Source of the DNA: Desulfobacterales bacterium
GTDB taxonomy: Bacteria; Desulfobacterota; Desulfobacteria; Desulfobacterales; JAUWMJ01
Direction of reading: 5' to 3'
DNA length: 5,599 bases
NCBI GenBank assembly: GCA_030613225.1
Contig: JAUWMJ010000237.1
Coordinates: 1-5,599, forward strand
The position numbers were made by a program, and so were the translations under genes. Under the pieces are notes generated by a model, which saw only the letters and a list, made by a program, of their open reading frames with translations, was not told the DNA's origin and made no database searches. Shown piece after piece: positions 1 through 5,343 of the stretch (positions are counted from its first letter, which is position 1; every line of letters begins with the position of its first letter).

Positions 1-23
1 AAGTGAATATTTAAAAAACCCAC

Positions 24-1160
24 ATGCAAATATCGAATATCAAATCAATAAAGAACGGAGAACGGGTGCGTGTGGCTGCAACCGTAATCTGGGAGGATTG
101 CGATCAGCCTCAAAAAGATATATATATTGAAACCGAAGCACCTTTTATTGCAGATATTTCGTGCAATCCACATGCGTTTCTTGTGGGCTGCCTCATTCCT
201 GCCATGCATTTTGGTGAAAAGCGTATTGTTCTGGACGCTTCGATATGCCCCGGCCTGAAAGAGGGTCTTGAAACGGTCATGTCCCTTATAAAGGAATGGT
301 CGGGTGGGCACTTACACCCTTTGTCCATCGAGGCGAAGACAAGTTCTTCTGTGCAATACAGGGAAAAACAACGGCAGGCAGGCCTTTTTTTGTCTGGTGG
401 AATAGATTCTCTTGCGGCATTGAGGGCAAACAAACTCACCTATCCTGAAATGCATCCCGGTGCCGTTAAGGATTGTCTCTTTGTTCACGGATTTGATATC
501 GGGGGTGTCGTACAAAGGGGAATGAAATACCACGTATTTGAACGGGCTAAAACTGCAATGTCCCGGGTGGTAGAAGACGCAAATGTCAATCTGATTCCCA
601 TATACACAAACATAAGACATTTGTGTGACGAACGGGAACTTTGGCTGGAAAAATTTTTCGGGGCCGTGCTCGCATCTGTGGCTCACACCTTTGCATCCAG
701 GCTGGAATTGGTATATATTGCCTCATCTTATGATATCCCCAATTTAGTTCCCTGCGGGTCACACCCCATGCTGGATCCTGAGTATTCCAGTTTTGATATG
801 AGAATCAGGCATAGAGATCTTTCTCTGTCCAGGTTGGACAAACTGCGAATAGTCGCTGACTGGGATGTTGCCCTTAACAATATCAGGGTTTGCCTGGCAA
901 ATGTTCAGGATCGGATGAACTGTGGGAAGTGTGAAAAATGCGTGCGAACCATGCTTGGGCTCTTGGCAATTGGAGCTCTCGACAAAACAGAGGCCTTTGT
1001 TGAAAATGACGTTTCACCGGATCTTTTATCCGGTTTTAGTATCACAATCAGACATCGTGAACCATTCTACCGTGAGTTGCTTGAGCCTTTAAAAGCGCTG
1101 GGCCACGATGACCTTGTACATGTTATAAAAAGCAAGTTGTCAAATAAAGACTTGAGTTGA
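24..1160 (+). CDS. QueC-like PP-loop ATPase-family protein with unknown N-terminal domain
   Basis: 378 residues. Residues 124-129 (SGGIDS) form the PP-loop that binds ATP pyrophosphate in the adenylating N-type ATP pyrophosphatases (QueC, asparagine synthase, GMP synthase, TilS). Near the C-terminus C290, C300, C303 and C306 (C-x9-C-x2-C-x2-C) closely match the zinc site of QueC, the 7-cyano-7-deazaguanine synthase. The protein is much longer than QueC (roughly 220-230 residues) and carries about 110 extra N-terminal residues that I do not recognise, so it is probably not a true queuosine enzyme. The likely chemistry is ATP-dependent activation of a carboxylate or carbonyl followed by nitrogen or sulfur transfer; the substrate is unknown. 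No signal peptide or membrane segment is seen, so it should be cytoplasmic. ATG 24 is the first possible start, since TAA at 12-14 closes the frame. It has no clear ribosome site. A GTG at 66 preceded by CGGAG is an alternative, but it would trim 14 residues. Stop codons at 4-6 and 12-14 could end an upstream gene. Confidence 0.8.
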   Translation: MQISNIKSIKNGERVRVAATVIWEDCDQPQKDIYIETEAPFIADISCNPHAFLVGCLIPAMHFGEKRIVLDASICPGLKEGLETVMSLIKEWSGGHLHPLSIEAKTSSSVQYREKQRQAGLFLSGGIDSLAALRANKLTYPEMHPGAVKDCLFVHGFDIGGVVQRGMKYHVFERAKTAMSRVVEDANVNLIPIYTNIRHLCDERELWLEKFFGAVLASVAHTFASRLELVYIASSYDIPNLVPCGSHPMLDPEYSSFDMRIRHRDLSLSRLDKLRIVADWDVALNNIRVCLANVQDRMNCGKCEKCVRTMLGLLAIGALDKTEAFVENDVSPDLLSGFSITIRHREPFYRELLEPLKALGHDDLVHVIKSKLSNKDLS

Positions 1161-1168
1161 ATATTAAC

Positions 1169-1198
1169 TTGACATGCAGGAAAATATAAATATATTAT
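1169..1198 (+). promoter_or_regulatory. Predicted sigma70-type promoter of the FmdB-family gene
   Basis: A perfect -35 box TTGACA lies at 1169-1174. Two overlapping -10 candidates follow: TATATT at 1191-1196 (16-base spacer) and TATTAT at 1193-1198 (18-base spacer), each five of six to consensus. The start point would be near 1203-1206, giving a leader of about 30 bases before the ATG at 1237. The box starts only 8 bases after the preceding stop codon and no terminator separates the genes, so read-through from upstream is also possible. Confidence 0.6.
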
Positions 1199-1236
1199 CA
1201 GCATAAAAAGAAAGGGAACACTTAGGAGGAAGCGAT

Positions 1237-1431
1237 ATGCCGGTTTATGAATTTGAGTGTCCGAATGGAACAATAACAGAAAAGCTGGTTCGAATGAATA
1301 CAAAAGAGATCATGTGTCCAAAGTGCCGTCGGAAAGCAAAAAAAATTATTTCTGCGTGTACCTTTGAGTTGAAAGGTGGCGGATGGTATGCAGACGGGTA
1401 TTCATCAGGAAAACATTCAAAAACAAAATAA
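1237..1431 (+). CDS. FmdB-family small zinc ribbon protein, one zinc ligand apparently lost
   Basis: 64 residues. The opening MPVYEFECP and the tail pattern II-SA-x-x-FELKGGGWYADGYS are typical of the FmdB / CxxC_CxxC_SSSS family, short proteins often annotated as putative regulators without a proven function. The second knuckle is intact (C27-P-K-C30). The first should read C-P-x-C-G, but here it is C8-P-N-G11, as if one cysteine codon between N10 and G11 were deleted without shifting the frame. The usual four-cysteine zinc site is therefore incomplete; C41 is the only other cysteine and might substitute. AGGAGG at 1224-1229, seven bases before the ATG, is a perfect ribosome site and fixes the start. 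The gene has its own promoter and terminator, so it is probably a single-gene unit. Family assignment is secure; the biological role is not known. Confidence 0.85.
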   Translation: MPVYEFECPNGTITEKLVRMNTKEIMCPKCRRKAKKIISACTFELKGGGWYADGYSSGKHSKTK

Positions 1432-1464
1432 AAAATCAGATTTTCAAAATATAACAAACAATTT

Positions 1465-1500
1465 ATGGGGTTATCAGACGATGACCCCATTTTTATTTAT
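1465..1500 (+). terminator. Intrinsic terminator after the FmdB-family gene
   Basis: ATGGGGT at 1465-1471 pairs with ACCCCAT at 1484-1490. The stem continues inward through one T-G wobble and ATC/GAT to a four-base loop (1476-1479), for 11 pairs in all. A T-rich tract (1490-1500) follows directly, as expected for rho-independent termination on the + strand. It lies 34 bases beyond the stop codon at 1431. Confidence 0.85.
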
Positions 1501-1604
1501 AAGCGTTCACAGGCACCGCACCTGCACGCGTTCAGGGCAACCAGCATAGCAGACTATAGCTGATCACCCTGAACACGCACATCTACGGCACCTGTGAACG
1601 CTTA
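1500..1604 (-). repeat. 105-base near-perfect hairpin, RNA-like when read on the - strand; possible MITE or structured RNA
   Basis: The 14 outermost bases on each side, TAAGCGTTCACAGG at 1500-1513 and its complement at 1591-1604, pair perfectly. The arms continue 46 positions each, then a single-base bulge (1558), four more pairs and a four-base loop (1550-1553). Eleven interior positions are not Watson-Crick. Nine are C opposite A on the + strand, which are G-U wobbles on the - strand; the other two are a C-C and a C-T mismatch on + (at 1521 and 1522 opposite 1583 and 1582). The - strand would thus fold into an almost continuous stem. TA stands at both outer ends (1500-1501 and 1603-1604), which could be a TA target duplication as made by IS630/Tc1-type transposases. 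The outermost right end read on - begins GTAAG, as IS66 ends do, but no 8-bp duplication is seen. No transposase is present. I cannot tell a MITE from a structural RNA. Confidence 0.75.
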
Positions 1605-1680
1605 CAAAACGAAGATTGTGCTACCTTTTTGTTCCGAATGGACGTGAACGGATACTTTTTTTTTCGCCATTCATCCCTGC

Positions 1681-1709
1681 TTGACACACAAATCTCATTT
1701 GTTTATACT
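1681..1709 (+). promoter_or_regulatory. Predicted strong sigma70-type promoter for purB
   Basis: Perfect -35 TTGACA at 1681-1686, an ideal 17-base spacer, and TATACT at 1704-1709 (five of six to consensus). The expected start point is near 1715-1717, directly before the palindromic element at 1721. The purB leader RNA would therefore be about 215 bases long and include the whole element. No better promoter is seen nearer the gene: a TTGACA at 1872-1877 has no correctly spaced -10. Confidence 0.6.
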
Positions 1710-1720
1710 CACTTTAAATC

Positions 1721-1855
1721 TTGATGCTCTCGTAAAAAGTCGGAAAATACCTTTTTCGTCATTCCGGCGAAAGCCGGAATCCAGTCATTTCAATAGGTTC
1801 TGGACTTCGGCTTTCGCCGGAGTGACGGAATTGGGACTTTTTACGACGCCATCAA
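1721..1855. repeat. 135-bp palindromic repeat element (MITE- or REP-like)
   Basis: The termini are 21-base imperfect inverted repeats (1721-1741 and 1835-1855) matching at 18 of 21 positions and sharing TCGTAAAAAGTC. Inside is a second inverted pair of 28 bases (1757-1784 and 1800-1827, 25 of 28), each arm containing TCCGGCGAAAGCCG or its complement, with a 15-base loop. AATCTT flanks or overlaps both ends (1717-1722 and 1854-1859) and might be a target duplication. There is no coding capacity. From memory, elements with this GGCGAAAGCC core are widespread in Desulfobacterota and other proteobacteria, but I cannot search here. Confidence 0.8.
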
Positions 1856-1878
1856 TCTTAATTCTTACACTTTGACAG

Positions 1879-1919
1879 TCTCGTAAAAAGTATCACAGAT
1901 GGATAATACGACGCCATCA
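1879..1919. repeat. 41-bp remnant of the same repeat, abutting the purB start
   Basis: TCTCGTAAAAAGT at 1879-1891 is identical to 1728-1740, and TACGACGCCATCA at 1907-1919 is identical to 1842-1854. The two end motifs of the 135-bp element therefore recur in the same order and orientation with only 15 bases between them, as expected of an internally deleted copy. The right end finishes 12 bases before the ATG at 1932. The longer purB reading frame, from ATG 1899, would translate this repeat end. Confidence 0.65.
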
Positions 1920-1931
1920 CAGTTTAATCTT

Positions 1932-3284
1932 ATGGACATTTCATCATTAAAAGCAATTTCACCTGTTGATGGCCGTTATCAAAAGGTTACAGGGAAATTA
2001 AGCGACTACTTTTCTGAAAGCGCTTTGATAAAATATCGTCTATTCGTTGAAATAGAATATTTTATTGCCCTGTGCGACATACCACTTCCTCAACTGGAAA
2101 CCTTTGATAAAGATTTAGCCGGATCTCTGCGGGCTGTTTATAAAGATTTTTCCGATAATGATGGCATAAAAGTTAAAGATATCGAGAAAATAACTAATCA
2201 TGATGTTAAAGCCGTAGAATATTTTCTTAAGGAAAAATTTGATGAACTGGGGCTTAGTCAATATAAAGAGTTTATTCATTTTGGGTTAACATCACAGGAT
2301 ATTAATAATACAGCCATTCCATATTCTTTGAAAAAGGCATATTTTGATGTTTTAAAACCTGTCCTGGATGAGGCGATAGATGTGCTTGGTAAAAAAGCCA
2401 TTGCCTGGAAAAATATTCCCATGCTCGCCCGAACCCATGGACAGCCGGCATCTCCGACAAGTCTGGGTAAAGAAGTTTATGTTTTCGTTGACCGGTTATT
2501 AAACCAGACAGCTCTTTTAAAACAGATTCCTTTTTCAGCTAAATTCGGCGGTGCGACAGGTAATTTTAACGCTCATCAGGTTGCTTATCCCGACATTGAC
2601 TGGATTTCTTTCGGAGATCATTTTATTAAAAATATTTTGGGACTTGAACGCTTAAAAGTTACAACCCAAATTGAGCACTATGATAACCTGGCTGCATTTT
2701 TTGATAATCTTAAACGGATCAATACCATATTTATCGATTTAAACCGGGATATCTGGTCTTATATTTCCATGAAGTATTTCAAACAAAAACTTAAAGAAGG
2801 GGAAGTAGGATCTTCTGCCATGCCCCATAAAGTAAATCCTATTGATTTTGAAAATTCAGAAGGCAACCTGGGGATTGCTAATGCCCTGTTTGAGCATCTT
2901 TCGGCAAAACTGCCTGTTTCAAGGCTGCAAAGGGACCTGACCGATTCTACTGTTACAAGAAATATCGGTGTTCCTGTTGCTCATACATTAATTGCTCTGA
3001 AATCATTTTTAAAAGGTTTCAGCAAATTATTACTCAATGAAGAAATAATTCGCGATGATCTGCAAAGCAACTGGGCGGTTGTTGCTGAAGCGATTCAAAC
3101 CGTTTTGCGTCGCGAGGGCTACCCCGAACCCTTTGAAGCATTGAAAGACCTGACCCGAACCAATAAGCACATTGATCAAAAAAAAATAACAAAATTTATT
3201 AAAACCCTTGATGTTAATGAAAATGTTAAAGAAGAATTAAACAAAATTACTCCGGAAAATTATACAGGAGTTTATAGCTTTTAA
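1932..3284 (+). CDS. purB: Adenylosuccinate lyase, E. coli-type
   Basis: Splits SAICAR to AICAR and adenylosuccinate to AMP, releasing fumarate both times, in cytoplasmic purine synthesis. Numbered from ATG 1932 (450 residues; E. coli PurB has 456), the landmarks are SPVDGRY near residue 10, TSQD at 120-123, the conserved histidine in ARTHGQP (H169), and the fumarase/aspartase-superfamily signature SSAMPHKVNP at 294-303 containing the catalytic serine. The following FENSEGNLG and RDLTDST segments are strongly E. coli-like rather than Bacillus-like. I prefer ATG 1932 because MDISSLKAISPVDGRY aligns with E. coli MELSSLTAVSPVDGRY. The alternative ATG 1899 adds 11 residues partly encoded by a repeat remnant. 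Neither start has a recognisable Shine-Dalgarno site. It is probably transcribed from the promoter at 1681-1709 together with the dehydrogenase 30 bases downstream. No frameshift or missing active-site residue is seen. Confidence 0.96.
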   Translation: MDISSLKAISPVDGRYQKVTGKLSDYFSESALIKYRLFVEIEYFIALCDIPLPQLETFDKDLAGSLRAVYKDFSDNDGIKVKDIEKITNHDVKAVEYFLKEKFDELGLSQYKEFIHFGLTSQDINNTAIPYSLKKAYFDVLKPVLDEAIDVLGKKAIAWKNIPMLARTHGQPASPTSLGKEVYVFVDRLLNQTALLKQIPFSAKFGGATGNFNAHQVAYPDIDWISFGDHFIKNILGLERLKVTTQIEHYDNLAAFFDNLKRINTIFIDLNRDIWSYISMKYFKQKLKEGEVGSSAMPHKVNPIDFENSEGNLGIANALFEHLSAKLPVSRLQRDLTDSTVTRNIGVPVAHTLIALKSFLKGFSKLLLNEEIIRDDLQSNWAVVAEAIQTVLRREGYPEPFEALKDLTRTNKHIDQKKITKFIKTLDVNENVKEELNKITPENYTGVYSF

Positions 3285-3314
3285 AGCGGCTTTTTTAAAG
3301 GAGAAAATTAAAAA

Positions 3315-4304
3315 ATGAAAAAAATAACTGCACTGATCGAAGCAAGGCCGTTTTGTATTTTTGACGGCGGTCCTATGGAAAAACTGAAAAAAGAAGGGAT
3401 AAATATCATCGATATGCGAGGCTCCGGTATCGATGATCCGAAATTCATTGAAGCCTTGAGGGATGTGGATGCCGTGCTGTGCGGCAACGATCTTCTTGTT
3501 AATGATGCAATGCTGGATATGGCGCCTCGTCTGAAAGCAGTCGCCAAGATGGGTGTGGGGCTGGATACTGTGGATATAAAAGCGGCTTCCAGCCATAATG
3601 CAATTGTTTTTAATACACCTGGAGCAAATAACCAGGCTGTGGCTGACCACACTTTTGGCCTAATCTTAAGCCTGGCCAGAAAAATTGTTTTTTGCGATCA
3701 GAGTCTTCGGGATAAACGCTGGGAACATACTAAAATCATGGGTATTGAAATCTGGCAAAAAACCTTAGGATTAATCGGACTGGGCGCCATTGGTCGGTGC
3801 GTAGCATTAAGAGCAAAAGGTTTCCAGATGAAGGTTGTAGCATATGACCCCTTCTGGCCTGAAAAGTTTGCCAGCGAACATGGTATCGAAAAAATCGAGA
3901 TTGATGATTTGCTGAAGGTCTCTGACATTGTCAGCCTTCACCTGCCGCTGACTGAGGAAAATAGGGGAATGATTAATGAAAAGACCTTGAAAAGCATGAA
4001 ATCCACGGCACTGCTCATCAATGCTGCCAGGGGTGAAATAGTAAAAGAAATAGATCTTTATAATGCCCTGAAAGATAATGTTATCGCAGGTGCAGGACTT
4101 GATGTTTTTGAAAATGAGCCTCCGACAAATTCGCCGCTTTTGGAGCTTGATAATGTGGTGATGACACCTCATATTGCCGCATTCACCCATGACGCGATGA
4201 ACAATATGTGCACAGGTGTTGCTGATCAGCTTATTGAATATGCTAAAGGGAATAAACCTGTCCATATTGTCAATCCTGAAGTTTTTGACCGAATGAAAAC
4301 CTGA
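3315..4304 (+). CDS. D-isomer-specific 2-hydroxyacid dehydrogenase (SerA-like, no ACT domain)
   Basis: 329 residues. The family reduces 2-oxoacids or oxidises D-2-hydroxyacids with NAD(H) or NADP(H). Visible features: the substrate-domain segment GVGLDTVD (80-87); the Rossmann glycine motif GLGAIG (155-160); an acidic residue after strand 2 (D178), which favours NAD(H) over NADP(H); and the catalytic triad R239 (in NAARGE), E268 (in ENEPP) and H286 (in TPHIAAFT). Length fits the short SerA/glycerate/hydroxypyruvate reductase class. The C-terminal ACT and intervening domains of long phosphoglycerate dehydrogenases are absent. Candidate substrates include 3-phosphoglycerate, hydroxypyruvate and sulfolactate; the sequence alone does not decide. 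AAAGGAG at 3297-3303 is a good ribosome site, 11 bases before the ATG. The 30-base gap after purB suggests one operon. No signal peptide is seen, so it should be cytoplasmic. Confidence 0.9.
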   Translation: MKKITALIEARPFCIFDGGPMEKLKKEGINIIDMRGSGIDDPKFIEALRDVDAVLCGNDLLVNDAMLDMAPRLKAVAKMGVGLDTVDIKAASSHNAIVFNTPGANNQAVADHTFGLILSLARKIVFCDQSLRDKRWEHTKIMGIEIWQKTLGLIGLGAIGRCVALRAKGFQMKVVAYDPFWPEKFASEHGIEKIEIDDLLKVSDIVSLHLPLTEENRGMINEKTLKSMKSTALLINAARGEIVKEIDLYNALKDNVIAGAGLDVFENEPPTNSPLLELDNVVMTPHIAAFTHDAMNNMCTGVADQLIEYAKGNKPVHIVNPEVFDRMKT

Positions 4305-4317
4305 TCACCGTACTACT

Positions 4318-4336
4318 TTGATGAACTCGTAAAAAG
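4318..4336. repeat. Solo end of the palindromic repeat family
   Basis: TTGATGAACTCGTAAAAAG matches the left terminus of the 135-bp element (1721-1739) at 17 of 19 positions. No matching right end is found before the next gene, so this looks like a solo terminus or a decayed copy. It lies 14 bases after the dehydrogenase stop codon. Confidence 0.55.
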
Positions 4337-4357
4337 ACCGATTTAAGCTTTAAGCCC

Positions 4358-4385
4358 TTGTTAAAACAGATAATATCATTATCAT
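4358..4385 (+). promoter_or_regulatory. Weak candidate promoter for the small lipoprotein gene
   Basis: TTGTTA at 4358-4363 (four of six to consensus), a 16-base spacer, and TATCAT at 4380-4385 (five of six). The region is AT-rich, so chance matches are likely. If real, the transcript would begin near 4392, and the hairpin at 4401-4440 would lie in its leader. Confidence 0.25.
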
Positions 4386-4400
4386 AACATCTAAAACTTA

Positions 4401-4440
4401 AAATCTGATGAATTCGATTTTGTACCAATTCATCAGGTTT
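4401..4440. terminator. Terminator-like hairpin after the purB-dehydrogenase operon
   Basis: CTGATGAATT at 4405-4414 pairs perfectly with AATTCATCAG at 4427-4436. The stem extends outward through a T-G wobble and AAA/TTT to 14 pairs, around a 12-base loop. On the + strand the stem is followed by a short T run (4438-4441). It is AT-rich, and the T tract is short, so it is weaker than the terminator at 1465. The symmetric A and T flanks could let it work in both directions. Confidence 0.55.
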
Positions 4441-4495
4441 TACATGTGTCTTCCGGATCGGAAAGAGGAAAAATTTGTTGAAATCAAAGGTTGTA

Positions 4496-5122
4496 ATGAA
4501 AAAATATTTTCCGGCTTTCTGGATTATTGCAATATTCATATCATGCTCAACCATTGAGCCACCTAAGGTAGAAAAGGGAATCTATATAAACCCGGAATTC
4601 GGATTTTCGGTTAAAATACCTGACGGCTGGGTAAATTCTTCGCCAATCCCGCCGTGGGTTCTTGAACAAATACCTCCTTCGGAAAAAACTAATTTAAAAT
4701 TTATGTTCACCAATACCAAACCTCAACTGGGAATAATGAGCAAGGGGCGTACTCTTGCCGCCTGCAGCAAGCTTGAAATTTCCTGGGAAAAGCTGGTTTT
4801 GTCCTGGGACAAAGCAAGAACCATCTTAATAAAAAAGCTTGAAAAGAAAAAAAAGGAGGCAGATAATAAATCCAGCATAAAGAAATATTCTTACCGGACT
4901 TATAGCCGGTCAAAAGACGTATGCCTTATGCCTGCCTGTTATGAGGAGATAGACGCATATAATCTTAAGCTGTTAAGAAAGAGTTTTTATTACAAATGCA
5001 GTGATCAAATGGCATGTGAAATAATTTTTTATGCCATATCACCACCTGGAATGTTCAAAATAAATTCACAAGCTTACCAGAAAATGATTCAGACGTTCAC
5101 AATAATCGACAAGAAGTATTAG
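4496..5122 (+). CDS. Predicted small lipoprotein of unknown function
   Basis: 208 residues from ATG 4496. The N-terminus is a lysine pair, a hydrophobic stretch and the lipobox-like FISC with C17, which predicts a lipid-anchored envelope protein. The stretch around residues 36-45, GFSVKIPDGW, and the closing YQKMIQTFTII (194-204) resemble the first and last strands of PsbP/Mog1-like and DUF1795-type lipoproteins, which often read 'GF-hydrophobic-P-x-GW' and end with a similar helix and strand. This is a fold-level impression only. A lysine-rich segment (about 113-130) lies in the middle. Besides the lipobox there are five cysteines (90, 143, 148, 168, 174), so periplasmic disulfides are possible. 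Start choice: AAAGG at 4486-4490 serves ATG 4496. Alternatively AGAGGA at 4464-4469 could serve TTG 4475 or TTG 4478, adding up to 7 residues. I do not recognise a specific gene. Confidence 0.75.
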   Translation: MKKYFPAFWIIAIFISCSTIEPPKVEKGIYINPEFGFSVKIPDGWVNSSPIPPWVLEQIPPSEKTNLKFMFTNTKPQLGIMSKGRTLAACSKLEISWEKLVLSWDKARTILIKKLEKKKKEADNKSSIKKYSYRTYSRSKDVCLMPACYEEIDAYNLKLLRKSFYYKCSDQMACEIIFYAISPPGMFKINSQAYQKMIQTFTIIDKKY

Positions 5123-5193
5123 TACCTTAAAAGTTATTTTTGTTGCATTTGGTGTCAAAAAAATTGGATTGAAATATTTTCACCGTCTCCAAA

Positions 5194-5317
5194 TGATTGA
5201 AGATTGTTGATTGAAGATTGACTATTTAAGGTCCGCCTCCGGCGGGTCAATTTTAAAAAAATGACAGAGCGAAGCGACATCCACAAATATTCAATCTTCA
5301 ATATTCAATAGTCAATT
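5194..5317. repeat. Palindromic intergenic element with tandem 13-mers
   Basis: TGATTGAAGATTG occurs twice (5194-5206 and 5208-5220). ATTGAAGATTGA at 5210-5221 is the exact inverse of 5291-5302, and the stem continues past one mismatch through TATTT (5223-5227) and AAATA (5285-5289). A competing register pairs ATTGACTATT (5217-5226) with 5308-5317. The centre has a small GC hairpin, CCGCC-TCC-GGCGG (5233-5245). No frame or transposase is present. The structure suggests a non-autonomous repeat; no function is evident. Confidence 0.6.
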
Positions 5318-5343
5318 AGGTTCCGGTTTATCCGGGTTAGGGT

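Larger units (their letters stand above)
1432..1898. other. Gene-free structured interval between the FmdB-family gene and purB
   Basis: This stretch holds, in order, the terminator, the 105-base hairpin, a promoter and two palindromic repeat elements, each listed separately. A 64-codon frame at 1681-1875 overlaps the promoter and both arms of the 135-bp palindrome and has no ribosome site, so I do not accept it as a gene. From 1605 to 1680 I see only a run of nine T (1656-1664) and a weak inverted pair GAATGG/CCATTC, neither convincing as a functional site. Confidence 0.6.

Noticed and set aside
1500..1604. Integron attC site
   Set aside because: The imperfect palindrome recalls attC, but I cannot find the paired RYYYAAC/GTTRRRY core sites, extrahelical bases in the expected places, or a cassette array.
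1633..1664. Intrinsic terminator before the T9 run
   Set aside because: Only a four-base stem (TCCG/CGGA) with a long loop precedes the T run, which is too weak to claim.
1721..1855. Purine riboswitch or PurR operator in the purB leader
   Set aside because: The hairpin is a repeat-family palindrome with no three-way purine-aptamer junction or conserved loop bases that I can recognise, and no PurR-like palindrome was found.
1681..1875. 64-codon + strand reading frame between the hairpin and purB
   Set aside because: It starts inside the -35 box of the predicted purB promoter, spans both arms of the palindromic repeat, and has no ribosome site. The translated sequence (FSSFRRKPESS) is the familiar spurious translation of this repeat type.
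1872..1907. Second purB promoter from TTGACA at 1872 and GATAAT at 1902
   Set aside because: The spacer would be 24 bases, far outside the range for sigma70 promoters; no alternative -35 sits at the right distance from GATAAT.
3237..3652. Two long - strand frames opposite the dehydrogenase start
   Set aside because: They lie antisense to a gene with clear family motifs, overlap each other, and have low-complexity phenylalanine/serine/isoleucine composition typical of antisense shadows.
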